64,000 nucleotides of DNA from UBA5216 sp043743335 (lineage in GTDB: Bacteria > Pseudomonadota > Gammaproteobacteria > Burkholderiales > SG8-41), in the NCBI GenBank assembly GCA_043743335.1, contig JAYTWR010000031.1, positions 1 to 64,000 on the forward strand, written 5' to 3'. This document shows positions 7,467 to 16,230 of this stretch, piece by piece. The notes below the pieces were generated by a model. That model made no database searches. It worked only from the letters and a program-made list of their open reading frames with translations, and was not told where the DNA came from. Both the position numbers and the translations under genes were made by a program. Each line of letters starts with the position of its first letter. Position 1 is the stretch's first letter.

Positions 7467-8749
7467 AGGGCCGTTTCCATCATCATGAATTCACGCGGAT
7501 CAGTGATTACCCCGGTCACGGCGGACGCAGCCACCGTGGCCGGGCTGCCTAAATACAGTTTCGCCTCACGTGCGCCGAAGCGTCCCGGCGGATTGTTGGT
7601 GGCGGTGGAGATCGACGTTTCGCCGCTGTGCAGCGGGCCAATCACGGCGTCATTGCAGGGGCCGCAACCAGCGGGCAGCATGATCGCGCCGGCTTCGATG
7701 AATACTTGCATCAGCCCCTCGCGCGACAGACGTTTGGTGGATGCCTCGGTGCCGGGTGCTATGAACAAACGCACGCCGTCGGCAATGCGGCGGTTTTTGA
7801 GCACGGTGGCGGCTTGCACTAAGTCGTCCCACATGCCGGAGCCGCACGAGCCGATGAAGGCGTGATTCACTGCCGTGCCTGCTGCCGCGGATATATCCAC
7901 CGCATTTTGCACGCCACCCGGCAACGCGATCTGCGGCTCTAGGCGGCTGACATCGAGCGTAAATTCGGCTTCGTAGTGCGCATCGGCATCAGAATACACC
8001 GGTGAAAACGCACGCTGCGCGTGCTCGCGCGCGTGGGCGAGTATGGCTGCTGAGGGCGGCAAAAACACGCCGTACGCCTGTATCTCGGTGGGGCTGGAAC
8101 ACAGCGCGGTGCGCGCGGCAAGGCTGAATTGATCTAGGTCGCCCGCGTATTCGAGCACACGATAGTCGAGATCAGTATCAAAGGTTTTTGTTCTGAACAG
8201 CATGGCCAAATGAAAGCCGATGTCGCGCGCGTAGACGCCGGGTTTGAGCCGACCGTTGAGCGTGAGTTTAATGGTCTTCGGCACCTGCACCCAGTTAGTG
8301 CCGGTGGCGAGCACGCGGCTGATTTCCGCACCCATACGAAAGCCGAACGCGCCTATCGCGCCGGCGTTGGTGGCGTGCCGGTCGTTGTCAAAGTAAAACA
8401 TCCCCGGCAGCAACAAGCCGGATTCCATCGGGAAAATATGACCATGACCGCCGCGTCCCACATCGTAAAAATTTTTGACGCCCCATTGTTTGGCGGCGGC
8501 GCGGTTGTAGGCACCGCGCTCGGCGGCGCGCGCGCTGCCGTAGATAACGTCGTGGTCGCTGACCATCATCACTTTGTGCGGCGCGGCCAAGCGGGTGATG
8601 CCGAGTGAGTCCAGCTCGCGTTTCGCACCCATCACCACGCCATCGTGAATCATCACGTAGTCGGGGTCGGGGAACACCACGTCACCGGGACGCACCGACG
8701 CCTTGCCGCTTTTGGCGGCGAGTACCTTTTCGACGGCGGTCATGCTCAT
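7463..8749 (-). CDS. Aconitase/isopropylmalate dehydratase-like large subunit
   Basis: About 428 aa, a member of the 4Fe-4S aconitase superfamily that dehydrates and rehydrates hydroxy acids. Three cluster cysteines are recognisable: one in GSCGSGMWDDLVQAATVL and two in the CxxC of PAGCGPCNDA. Other family landmarks are present in altered form (NAGAIGAFGFRMGAE, GRFGAREAKLYLGSPATVAASAVTG). The ATG at 8749 (MSMTAVEKVLAAKSG) gives the usual N-terminus; an in-frame start further up at 8773 would add eight residues. The divergence from LeuC matches that of its small subunit, so the substrate is unlikely to be isopropylmalate. Confidence 0.85.
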   Translation of the reverse strand: MSMTAVEKVLAAKSGKASVRPGDVVFPDPDYVMIHDGVVMGAKRELDSLGITRLAAPHKVMMVSDHDVIYGSARAAERGAYNRAAAKQWGVKNFYDVGRGGHGHIFPMESGLLLPGMFYFDNDRHATNAGAIGAFGFRMGAEISRVLATGTNWVQVPKTIKLTLNGRLKPGVYARDIGFHLAMLFRTKTFDTDLDYRVLEYAGDLDQFSLAARTALCSSPTEIQAYGVFLPPSAAILAHAREHAQRAFSPVYSDADAHYEAEFTLDVSRLEPQIALPGGVQNAVDISAAAGTAVNHAFIGSCGSGMWDDLVQAATVLKNRRIADGVRLFIAPGTEASTKRLSREGLMQVFIEAGAIMLPAGCGPCNDAVIGPLHSGETSISTATNNPPGRFGAREAKLYLGSPATVAASAVTGVITDPREFMMMETAL

Positions 8750-8799
8750 GGTGTCACCGCCGCTGATACCCAACGATGGGAAAAGAAAATCGGACGAAC

Positions 8800-9792
8800 T
8801 TACTTATTCTCAAGCTTCGCGCCGCTGTCGCGTAACACTTTGGTCCAGCGGTCGGTGTCGCGTTTGAGGAATGCCGCGAATTCTCCGGGCGATGATCCCA
8901 CCGCATCTGCACCGACGGTTTGCATGCGTTCTTGCAGTTCCGGCATTTTGAGCACCTTGACGAGACCCGCATTGATTTTTTCAATCACGGCAGGCGGCGT
9001 TTTCAGCGGCACGTTCATGCCGTACCAACCCAGCAATTCAAAGCCTGCCACGGTGTCGGAAATCGGTGCAACGCCCGGCAGCAGGCGCGTCGGCTTTTGA
9101 TAGGTCACACCCAGCGCGCGTATCTTGCCCGACTGCGTAAACGCCGGTAGCGACGGCACCGCCGGGCAATAGGTGAATACGTTGCCGCCGATGATGTCTG
9201 TCATGGCATTCACGGTGTTGGCGTAGGGCACGTGCGTCATCTTTAGGCCGGCCGTGGCGTTGAGCGATTCGATGCACAAGTGCGACGACCCCCAACTCCC
9301 CCCTGAGGCATAGAGCAACTGGCCGGGCCGTGCCTTCGCGTAAGCAATCCATTCCGCCATATTTTTGACCGGCAGGTTGGCGCTGACCACAATGGCGAAT
9401 GGCGTGGTGCCTACCAGCGCGACGGGCGCAAACTCGGAGCCCAACTGATAGCGTTCATACATCAGCATGGCAATGAGTTGCGTCATGGTGCTCAGGAACA
9501 TGGTGTGTCCGTCCGGCGCGGCTTTGGCCAACGTTTCCACGGCGATCAAGCCGGTGGCACCGGGACGATTATCGATCACCACAGGCTGCCCCCACACTTC
9601 CGCCAGCCGCATGCCGACCAGCCGCGCGATGACATCGGGCGCTGAGCCCGCGCCGTTGGCGACGATCATGCGGATCGGGCGCGCGGGGAAAGCGGCGGCA
9701 TTTTGCGCATAGCTTTGCGTGGCGGGCAGGGCGAGGGCGAGAGCAACCCCGGCCATGGCGTAGGTAGCGGTGTGTTTTGTGATGATGCTCAT
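8800..9792 (-). CDS. Bug-family periplasmic solute-binding receptor (TctC-like)
   Basis: 330 aa with a signal peptide cut near residue 30 (ALALALPATQSYAQ). The mature start PARPIRMIVANGAGSAPDVIARLVG and the VVIDNRPGATGLIAVETLAKAAPDGHTM segment are typical of the Bug/TctC family, which binds carboxylates and similar small anions. The usual glycine run PxxPGGxxD is altered here to NGAGSAPD. It sits between a hydroxyacid dehydrogenase and aconitase-type subunits on one strand, so it probably binds the substrate of that pathway. No TctA/TctB membrane genes are nearby, which is common for Bordetella-type Bug genes. Confidence 0.93.
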   Translation of the reverse strand: MSIITKHTATYAMAGVALALALPATQSYAQNAAAFPARPIRMIVANGAGSAPDVIARLVGMRLAEVWGQPVVIDNRPGATGLIAVETLAKAAPDGHTMFLSTMTQLIAMLMYERYQLGSEFAPVALVGTTPFAIVVSANLPVKNMAEWIAYAKARPGQLLYASGGSWGSSHLCIESLNATAGLKMTHVPYANTVNAMTDIIGGNVFTYCPAVPSLPAFTQSGKIRALGVTYQKPTRLLPGVAPISDTVAGFELLGWYGMNVPLKTPPAVIEKINAGLVKVLKMPELQERMQTVGADAVGSSPGEFAAFLKRDTDRWTKVLRDSGAKLENK

Positions 9793-9821
9793 GACAGGGC
9801 CTCCAATCGGCTGTTTTGCCG

Positions 9822-10796
9822 TTACTTTTTTGGCGTGACTTCCGGATTGAGCAGTTTAACCAGCTTGCCCACAGCAAACGCGGCGGCCTGTTCAAACGCT
9901 TCGCCGAAATACATTTCATAGGTGCCTGGCTCTAGCCATGCGCTGTGCGGCGTGCAAATGGCGTTGGGCATTTTCAGTAGCGGGTGATCGCCGTTTTGCA
10001 CCGGCTCGTTTTCGTACACGTCGGTGGCGGCAAATCCGGGGCGACCCTTTTTAAGCGCATCCACCAGCACGCCGGGCGCGAAGAGCTCCGCGCGCGCGGT
10101 GTTGACGATCAATGCGGTCGGTTTCATCAACGCCAGATCGGCAGCGGTGATGATGCCGCGCGTGGCTTCGAGCATACGCAGGTTGACGCTCATTACGTCC
10201 GATTGCGCGAAAAATTCTGCTTTTGACGCAGCGGCCGCGTAACCGAGTTCAAGCGCGCGTCGCGTGGTGGCGTCGCGCGCGTAACACAGCACGCGCATGC
10301 CAAAGCTCGCACCGGTGGCGGCAACCGGTTCGCCGATTTTGCCCAAGCCATAAACGCCTAGCGTTTTGCCGCGTAGGCTGGTGCTGAACCCGTCGCGCCA
10401 TTGGCCTTGACGCATCAACGCGGCGTCTTCGGCGATGCGTCGCACTGAGGCAAAGATCAACGCCCACGTGTGTTCGGCCACGGTGTACGGTGAGGCGTGC
10501 GAGCCTGCGCAGACGGCAATGCCGTGGTCGCTACACGCTTTAAGATCAACGCTGTGCGCGCTGCGCCCTGTTTGCGCGATCAGCTTGAGCTTGGGGAGTT
10601 GCTCGATCAGCGCGCGGGTGAACGCCGTGCGTTCGCGCACCGCGACAATAATATCGGCGTCGCGCAGTTTTTCCACCAGCGTTTCAAAAGAGGGTGCCAC
10701 ATCGCGCAGCACGGTGACTTCGTGCCCCGCCAGCGTGTTAAAGCTGGCGAGCTTGGGCACGAGGCCGTGGTAGTCGTCAGGGATGACAATTTTCAT
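9822..10796 (-). CDS. NAD(P)-dependent D-2-hydroxyacid dehydrogenase
   Basis: 324 aa. The nucleotide-binding Rossmann motif GVYGLGKIG is at about 141-149. The three catalytic positions of the family are visible: Arg (NTARAELFA), Glu (DVYENEPVQ) and His (CTPHSAWLEPG). The enzyme should reduce a 2-keto acid or oxidise a D-2-hydroxy acid in the cytoplasm. It is the first gene of the leftward operon that continues with the Bug receptor and the dehydratase-like pair; start ATG at 10796. The exact substrate (phosphoglycerate, glyoxylate, other) cannot be inferred. Confidence 0.93.
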   Translation of the reverse strand: MKIVIPDDYHGLVPKLASFNTLAGHEVTVLRDVAPSFETLVEKLRDADIIVAVRERTAFTRALIEQLPKLKLIAQTGRSAHSVDLKACSDHGIAVCAGSHASPYTVAEHTWALIFASVRRIAEDAALMRQGQWRDGFSTSLRGKTLGVYGLGKIGEPVAATGASFGMRVLCYARDATTRRALELGYAAAASKAEFFAQSDVMSVNLRMLEATRGIITAADLALMKPTALIVNTARAELFAPGVLVDALKKGRPGFAATDVYENEPVQNGDHPLLKMPNAICTPHSAWLEPGTYEMYFGEAFEQAAAFAVGKLVKLLNPEVTPKK

Positions 10797-10846
10797 GATG
10801 GGCGCAGTTTATCATGCGCCCATCCGCTGCTGCCGTCGAGGGCGGC

Positions 10847-10972
10847 TCAGTAACGATAGTAGCCGCCTCTGTGGTGATGATTGCCGTAGCCGTGGCCACC
10901 GCCGGGAATGACGATGCAGCCCGACAGCAACGCCGCAATAGTGACCGCAACGATAATCTTGACTGCTTTCAT
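10847..10972 (-). CDS. Small Gly/His-rich lipoprotein
   Basis: A 41 aa product with a textbook lipoprotein signal: a charged start (MKAVK), a hydrophobic stretch and lipobox LLSGC. The mature tail is only about 22 residues, rich in Gly, His and Tyr (GGGHGYGNHHHRGGYYRY), which could bind metal. AGGAG lies eight bases before the ATG at 10972. The gene is separate from the dehydrogenase operon. Similar tiny Gly/His-rich lipoproteins are common and uncharacterised in proteobacteria; no function is assigned. Confidence 0.8.
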   Translation of the reverse strand: MKAVKIIVAVTIAALLSGCIVIPGGGHGYGNHHHRGGYYRY

Positions 10973-11177
10973 GGCCCGTCTCCTGTTGAATTGTTGAATT
11001 GTTGAAGCCCACACCGCCCACACCGTCAATAACGGGCGACGCCCGGCGCTGACGACCGGCAGGCCGTAACAGATTGCGCTACTGTGTAAGCAATTGTTAC
11101 GGCTGGCCGCGAGCCTCAGAGCGGTCTGTGGCAAAATCCGCTTTTAAATCAAAACATTTCTCCCAAGGAGCAGCAGC

Positions 11178-11951
11178 ATGGAACTCGGACTCAAAGGCAA
11201 AGTTGTGGCAGTCACCGGCGGTAGCGAAGGCATAGGTCGCGCGACAGTGCAACGGTTTGTAGCGGAGGGTGCCAAGGTGGCTTTCTGTGCGAGGCGGCAG
11301 GATGCGCTCGACAAACTGGCCGGCGAAATGCGCAAAGCGGGTGGCGATGTACTGTGCATGGTTGCCGATGCCAGCAAAGAAGGCGAGATGGAAAAATTCA
11401 TCGACGCGACCGTCAAGCACTACGGCCGTGTGGATGTGGTGGTGAACAACGCCGGCGGTTCAGGTCAAGTGGCGTTTGAGAAAGTGGAAAAAGCCATGTG
11501 GGACAACGACATCGCGATCAAGGTGTATGCGCAGATACGCACCGCACTGGCCGCTGTGCCGCACATGAAAAAGCAGGGTGGCGGACGCATTATCAATCTC
11601 AATATGGTGAGCGCGAAGCAGCCGGGCGCGGCGCAATTCCCGACGACCGTGAGCCGTGCGGCAGGGCTGGCGCTGACTAAGGGCTTGTCGAAAGAATATG
11701 CCGCAGACAATATTCTGGTGAACGCCGTGGCTGTGGGCAAAATCAAATCCGAGGGGCAGGCGCGCGGCGCGGCACGTAACAAAATCACCGTCGAAGAACA
11801 TTACGCGCGCAACAGCAAGTCCATCCCGATGGGACGTATGGGTGAATCGGAAGAGGTCGCCAACGTGATTGCGTTTCTGGCGTCGGACGCGGCGAGCTAT
11901 GTCACCGGCACTTGTATCCATGTCGATGGCGGTATTTCGGGTGTGATGTAA
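11178..11951 (+). CDS. SDR family oxidoreductase with altered catalytic motif
   Basis: 257 aa classical-size short-chain dehydrogenase. The cofactor motif TGGSEGIGRA is at about 12-21, NNAG is at about 92-95, and the C-terminus YVTGTCIHVDGGISGVM is family-standard. The active-site YxxxK is not seen: the aligned stretch reads TTVSRAAGLALTK, with Thr where Tyr and Arg where Lys are expected. The protein may therefore be catalytically different or inactive. AAGGAGCAGCAGC precedes the ATG. Its TAA stop is the first triplet of copy 3 of the AT-rich element. Confidence 0.88.
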   Translation: MELGLKGKVVAVTGGSEGIGRATVQRFVAEGAKVAFCARRQDALDKLAGEMRKAGGDVLCMVADASKEGEMEKFIDATVKHYGRVDVVVNNAGGSGQVAFEKVEKAMWDNDIAIKVYAQIRTALAAVPHMKKQGGGRIINLNMVSAKQPGAAQFPTTVSRAAGLALTKGLSKEYAADNILVNAVAVGKIKSEGQARGAARNKITVEEHYARNSKSIPMGRMGESEEVANVIAFLASDAASYVTGTCIHVDGGISGVM

Positions 11952-11968
11952 GTAATTGATTTTATTGA
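11948..11968 (+). repeat. AT-rich IHF-like dispersed element, copy 3
   Basis: Reads GTAAGTAATTGATTTTATTG plus A. The SDR gene stops on its first TAA, and the convergent gene (stop at 11970) ends on its far side. The reverse strand has AATCAATTACTTA, an exact IHF-consensus match. Confidence 0.75.
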
Positions 11969-11969
11969 A

Positions 11970-12452
11970 TTATTTTCCGCATGTGGTTTGATTGGCCATC
12001 ACTGTGGCGACGTGCCGCGTGTAGGGCTTGCTGGCACCTTGCACTGGCTGTGCCCACCACAAAGTCACATTGTCGCGCCGCGTGTAGAGCGTGACCGGCA
12101 CGCCGTTAAACGCGCACGCTTCAAAGATCAAGTTGGCGCTGCGTACGCGTTCGGCCCATTGGGGTATCCACTCGGATTGCACGCGATAGCATTCCAGGTT
12201 CGCCTCGGGCGTCAGTTGCGGGCCGCAGCGGCCTAGCTGCGGATGGGTGAGCCATACCACGCCGCGCCGCGTATCGATGCTGGCGTGCGCGAGTATTTCG
12301 CCGGTATCGCCCCGCAACTCAATTTGGCCATTGACCAGACGTCGGCCCGCACCGCCAGCCGCGTTGTAGACCAGCCGCACTTCAAACGTCGCGTGCGTGG
12401 CGCGGTGCCACCAGCCGTAAATCACGGCGGCGGCCAACGCGATGCACAACAC
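11970..12452 (-). CDS. Hypothetical single-pass membrane/exported protein
   Basis: At least 160 aa. It begins with a hydrophobic helix (LCIALAAAVIYGWW) followed by a soluble domain with Cys pairs (GRCGPQL, NLECYRV, FEACAFNG, NQTTCGK) that could form disulphides outside the membrane. The start is uncertain: GTG at 12452 is the annotated choice, but the open frame continues upstream through SLSRWRIAACALAAV into the end of the cytochrome gene, so the true N-terminus may be longer. It is probably co-transcribed with that cytochrome. I do not recognise a family. Confidence 0.6.
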   Translation of the reverse strand: MLCIALAAAVIYGWWHRATHATFEVRLVYNAAGGAGRRLVNGQIELRGDTGEILAHASIDTRRGVVWLTHPQLGRCGPQLTPEANLECYRVQSEWIPQWAERVRSANLIFEACAFNGVPVTLYTRRDNVTLWWAQPVQGASKPYTRHVATVMANQTTCGK

Positions 12453-12487
12453 AGCGGCCAGCGCGCACGCCGCAATGCGCCAGCGGC

Positions 12488-12871
12488 TCAGTGATTGCTC
12501 TCCATGCGCACGTCGTTCAGATCAGGCGAGTGCCCGCGCTTCACATAGGCGTAGACATCGCTGATTTCCGGATCGCTGAGCGCGCTGGCGAATGACGGCA
12601 TGGAGCCACGCGCTATTTTAGTGGCACGCATGAAACGTTCTTCTTCCGCGTCCTTGACGTAGGCCACCAAATCAAACGCTGCATCTTCCTTCATCAAGCG
12701 CACGCCATGGCAGGTAGAGCAATGCAGGCCAAACACCACCGCACCTGCCCGCACCCGTGTGCTTGCCTTGTTATCCTGCGCATGTGTGATGGTGAGTGGC
12801 GTCAAACCGGCAAGCACCGCCAACCCACGCAATAACTTACGTCTCAACGCATGCCTCAATTGATACCTCAC
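12488..12871 (-). CDS. Secreted c-type cytochrome
   Basis: 127 aa with a signal peptide ending near ITHAQ. It has one haem-attachment motif, CSTCH, at about 51-55, and a likely axial Met in GSMPSFASALSDPEI. The length and the C-terminal helix EISDVYAYVKRG fit class I cytochrome c. It would carry electrons in the periplasm. The downstream gene cluster (13014-18949) encodes two molybdenum hydroxylases of the type that commonly donate electrons to a cytochrome c, so it is a plausible partner. This link is inference from position. Confidence 0.88.
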   Translation of the reverse strand: MRYQLRHALRRKLLRGLAVLAGLTPLTITHAQDNKASTRVRAGAVVFGLHCSTCHGVRLMKEDAAFDLVAYVKDAEEERFMRATKIARGSMPSFASALSDPEISDVYAYVKRGHSPDLNDVRMESNH

Positions 12872-12891
12872 TTGTCACTGTCCAGCTTCAA

Positions 12892-13007
12892 CGTAGGATG
12901 CCGGTGACGAAGGAACCGCATCGGTCGTGAAGCGGACATCGTGAAATGGCCTTGCCTACGCCCATCACGCGAACGATGCGGTTCGCTACGCTTACCGGCA
13001 TCCTACG
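12892..13007. repeat. Dispersed inverted-repeat element, copy A (116 bp)
   Basis: The ends are inverted copies of each other (CGTAGGATGCCGGT at 12892 and its complement ending at 13007), and the next bases are near-complementary (GGAACCGCATCG against CGATGCGGTTC). The element lies just downstream of the 13014 hydroxylase gene. A related copy in the opposite orientation is at 15989-16098. It resembles the non-autonomous palindromic repeats scattered through proteobacterial genomes and could fold in RNA as a 3' end. Confidence 0.85.
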
Positions 13008-13013
13008 CAGAAG

Positions 13014-15236
13014 CTAAATAGTTGCACGCACCTTCTCCGACGTAAACGGCAAATCACGCAGACGCTTGCCGGTAGCGTGGGCAATGGCGTTCGCGATGGC
13101 CGCCACTGTCGGGCCTTGCGAGCCTTCGCCGGTACCCAATGATCTTTCTTCAGGACGATTGATCAAATGCACTTCAACCTTGGGCACGTCGGCGAACGTA
13201 AAGATCGGATAGTCGGCCCATGAGCGCGTGGTAATGCGCTGGCGATCAAACTTCACCTGCTCTTTTAGCGTCCAGCTTGCCGACTGAATAATGCCGCCTT
13301 CGATCTGGTTGACCACACCATCGGGGTTGACGATCAGCCCGGCATCCACCGCCGACACGGCGCGCGTGACGCGCACATTGCCGTTGCGATCCACCGTGAC
13401 GTCTGCAACCACCGCACAATAGGCAGCGAGATTTTTGTATTGCGCAAAGGCGATACCTCGGCCTTGGCCGGCACCGGCTTTAGCGTTGACCTGCCAACCG
13501 GCTTTCTGCGCAGCGAGTTCAATCACCGCACGGGCGCGCGCATTTTTCATGTGGCGCAGGCGGAATTCCACCGGGTCAGCACCCGCCGCTGCCGCCATTT
13601 CATCGATAAACGACTCCAGCGCAAACACATTGGCGTACGCGCCCAGCGTGCGCAGCGCAGAGGTGCGCACGGGCATGTCTGTTAGGTAATGCAGCAATAT
13701 GTTTTGACGCGGAAAGTCATACAGCGGCACTGCATTGCGATCCGCCGCACCGGAAGGCTGTGGCGAATTCATGGGCGTTGTGGCGGGCGTGGGGTTGGCG
13801 ATATGCCACCCACCCAGCAAGAAAGCGCCATCGGGCCGGCTCATGGGGCGTGTGGAGTGTGGGTGGCTCCAGGTTTCATGTTGCCAGTTGACGATGTTCT
13901 TGGCCTCGTCCAACTGCGCCTGCATCTTAATCACCATGGCCGAGCCGTACGGCTCCCATGCGAACTCGTCTTCGCGCATCCATTGCAGTTTGACCGGGCG
14001 GCCATCGGTGACGCGCGACAGCAGTGCTGCATCGCAGGCCACATCGTCCGCGCCATTGTGGCCGTAACAGCCGGAGCCTTCGACGTGGGTGCAGGTCACA
14101 TCCGTGTTTTTGACTTTCAACACCTTGGCCAAATCAGTACGCAGCGGAAACACGCCTTGCGAGTGCGTCCACACTTGATACTTGCCGTCCTTGAACTGCG
14201 CCACCGCACACGAAGGGCCAATGGAGCCATGCGCCTGAAAGGGTCGCGTGTATTCTGCCTCGATGGTGGTGACTTTGCCGCCGCCGGCATTGGCGGGTAT
14301 GACCGTTTTGATCACCATGTCGCGCGATGGCATTTTTTTCAAATGATCGTAGAGCGCAGCCCCACCATTACCCCCCGGGGGGAGATCCGGTGTCTCAAGC
14401 CACTTGGCCGACGCACGCAGCGCTAGCGCCGCCTTGATGGCCTGCTCTTCACGCGTGGCAGCGACAGCCAGAAAGTTACCGTCGCGCGTCACAGCCACCA
14501 CACCGGGCATGGCCTTCACTGCCGCTTCATCCGCCGACTGCAATTGCGCGCGATACGACGGCGGGCGCACCACGCGCCCGAACACCATGCCGGGCAAGCG
14601 CATATCCTGCACATAGGCCGCACCACCCGTCACCTTGGCGGGGAAATCACGGCGCGGCACGCTCTTGCCGATTATCTTGTGTTGCGACGCGGGCTTGGGC
14701 TTGAAGCTGGCGCTTGCCTCACGCTTGAAACTCACATCTTTGGCGGCGTCCCAGTACGTCATGCGCACGGGGGATGCGCTGATGGCACCGTCGTTTACCG
14801 ATAGTTTTTCCACGGCTACATCGAGTTTTTTCGCGGCGGCGGCCAACAACATGCCACGCGCTTCGGCGCAAGCAAAACGCAGTGCGGTGCCACTGCCTTC
14901 CACCGACAAGCTGCCTGCCGTCATGCCTTCGTCGGGCGTGCGCGCGGTATCGGCAGAGATGATTTCGATGCGCTCATAGGCGACATCTAATTCATCCGCA
15001 GCGATCTGCGTGAGTGCGGTCAAAATGCCTTGGCCGATTTCGCATTTGCCGGTGAAGACGGTCACCGTGTTGTTAGCGTTAATGCGTATCCAGCCATCCA
15101 GCATGCGGTTATTGTTCAGGCCACCGGGCAGCGCGGTGGTTTGCTGCGCAATGGCGGTGGGGCCAGCGAGTGTAAACGCTGAGACGATGATGCCGGTGTG
15201 TTTCAGAAACTGGCGACGCTTCATAGAGGTTTGCAT
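13014..15236 (-). CDS. Molybdopterin-binding subunit of aldehyde/isoquinoline oxidoreductase (IorB-like)
   Basis: 740 aa large subunit of the xanthine dehydrogenase family. A twin-arginine signal (MKRRQFLKHTGIIVSAFTLAG) exports it folded with its molybdenum cofactor. Recognisable parts are MLDGWIRINANNTVTVFTGKCEIGQGILTALTQ at the start, the GSGCYGHNGADDVACDAALL cofactor segment and the final GTGEGSQGPTVAAIANAIAHATG. I chose the ATG at 15236 because GGGAG precedes it and it lies just after the stop of the iron-sulphur subunit. Together the two subunits should hydroxylate an aldehyde or N-heterocycle in the periplasm. A second, diverged set lies at 16231-18949. Confidence 0.93.
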   Translation of the reverse strand: MQTSMKRRQFLKHTGIIVSAFTLAGPTAIAQQTTALPGGLNNNRMLDGWIRINANNTVTVFTGKCEIGQGILTALTQIAADELDVAYERIEIISADTARTPDEGMTAGSLSVEGSGTALRFACAEARGMLLAAAAKKLDVAVEKLSVNDGAISASPVRMTYWDAAKDVSFKREASASFKPKPASQHKIIGKSVPRRDFPAKVTGGAAYVQDMRLPGMVFGRVVRPPSYRAQLQSADEAAVKAMPGVVAVTRDGNFLAVAATREEQAIKAALALRASAKWLETPDLPPGGNGGAALYDHLKKMPSRDMVIKTVIPANAGGGKVTTIEAEYTRPFQAHGSIGPSCAVAQFKDGKYQVWTHSQGVFPLRTDLAKVLKVKNTDVTCTHVEGSGCYGHNGADDVACDAALLSRVTDGRPVKLQWMREDEFAWEPYGSAMVIKMQAQLDEAKNIVNWQHETWSHPHSTRPMSRPDGAFLLGGWHIANPTPATTPMNSPQPSGAADRNAVPLYDFPRQNILLHYLTDMPVRTSALRTLGAYANVFALESFIDEMAAAAGADPVEFRLRHMKNARARAVIELAAQKAGWQVNAKAGAGQGRGIAFAQYKNLAAYCAVVADVTVDRNGNVRVTRAVSAVDAGLIVNPDGVVNQIEGGIIQSASWTLKEQVKFDRQRITTRSWADYPIFTFADVPKVEVHLINRPEERSLGTGEGSQGPTVAAIANAIAHATGKRLRDLPFTSEKVRATI

Positions 15237-15238
15237 GG

Positions 15239-15712
15239 TTACGCTCCCTTCACCGCTAACCCGGCGGCGCGTTGCACTGCACGCACAATACGGTTGTGCG
15301 CACCGCAGCGGCACAGGTTGCCCGCCAGCGCCTGCTTGATCTGTGCCTCACTGGGCTTGGGTGTGGCGTCGAGCAAAGCTTTGGCTGACATAATCATGCC
15401 ATTGGTGCAATAGCCGCATTGCGCCGCCTGTTCATCCAGAAACGCCTTTTGCAGCGGATGCAATTTGTCCACCGTGCCCAGTCCCTCCAGCGTCGTAATG
15501 TTCTTGCCCGTGGCCGATGCGCACGGCGTCACGCACGAGCGCACCGCATTGCCGTCGATCATCACGGTGCAGGCACCGCATTGCGCTTGGCCGCAGCCGT
15601 ATTTGGGGCCATTCAATTCGAAATCATTGCGCAGGATATAGAGCAATGGCGTGTCGGCTTCAGTGCGTACGGCGCGCGAGGCACCGTTCACGCGTAGCGT
15701 GTAGTCGGGCAT
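15239..15712 (-). CDS. [2Fe-2S] subunit of aldehyde/isoquinoline oxidoreductase (IorA-like)
   Basis: 157 aa. Two iron-sulphur clusters are apparent. The plant-type set is GCGQAQCGACTVMIDG plus a distal Cys in VRSC. The second set is CGYCTNGMIM plus CRCG in NLCRCGAHNRIVRA. The protein passes electrons from the molybdenum centre to an external acceptor. It ends three bases before the start of its molybdopterin subunit, so the two are translated as a pair. It lacks its own signal peptide and is presumably carried out with the Tat-exported partner. Confidence 0.95.
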   Translation of the reverse strand: MPDYTLRVNGASRAVRTEADTPLLYILRNDFELNGPKYGCGQAQCGACTVMIDGNAVRSCVTPCASATGKNITTLEGLGTVDKLHPLQKAFLDEQAAQCGYCTNGMIMSAKALLDATPKPSEAQIKQALAGNLCRCGAHNRIVRAVQRAAGLAVKGA

Positions 15713-16230
15713 GACGGATGTTCCTTTGATCGGATGGTGTGCAAACAGAATTCAGCGCGAACTGCGGTGCCCGCTGAAAGTATCACGACTTCGACTCGCG
15801 CATAAACCACGGCGGCGTGCGCTACGGGGCCGTCGGCGGACGGCAACCGCTGTTCTTTCGATGTTCAGCGGACAAGCGGATTTGCGGTAGGTGCGGGCAT
15901 CCGACGTGCTTGATCGTGGAGTTTGAGTTTAAGGAAACTTCAAAAAATCATGTAAAAACAAATACTTAAAGAAACTATTCAGCCGCTACGTAGGATGCCG
16001 GTGAGCGTAGCGAACCGCAGCGTTCGCGTGATTTTCGTACGCAAGGCAATTTCACGATGTCAGCACCACGACCGATGCGGTTCCTTCGGCACCGACACCC
16101 TCCTTTGAAGCTGAACAGATACGACGTACAGAACTAAAATTCAAAATCGCCGGTCAGTAGTGATGCACTTTTTTAAACGCACGCCGAGAAAACGACTTGG
16201 CGCCCGCACAACGCCCGCACAACGCCACGC
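15713..16230. other. Non-coding gap between the two ior-type operons
   Basis: 518 bases with no convincing gene. It holds the promoter side of the 15712 operon, an A/T-rich patch at about 15935-15980, and the second copy of the dispersed inverted repeat (15989-16098). The bases just after the 16231 gene contain a short duplication of CGCCCGCACAA. Confidence 0.6.
15989..16098. repeat. Dispersed inverted-repeat element, copy B (opposite orientation to copy A)
   Basis: Begins CGTAGGATGCCGGTGAGCGT and contains GATTTTCGTACGCAAGGCAA, TTTCACGATGTC and CGATGCGGTTCCTTCG, matching the reverse complement of copy A along its whole length. The right end is decayed (ACCGACACCC where ACCGGCATCC is expected). 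Like copy A, it lies downstream of a molybdopterin-subunit gene. Confidence 0.85.
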
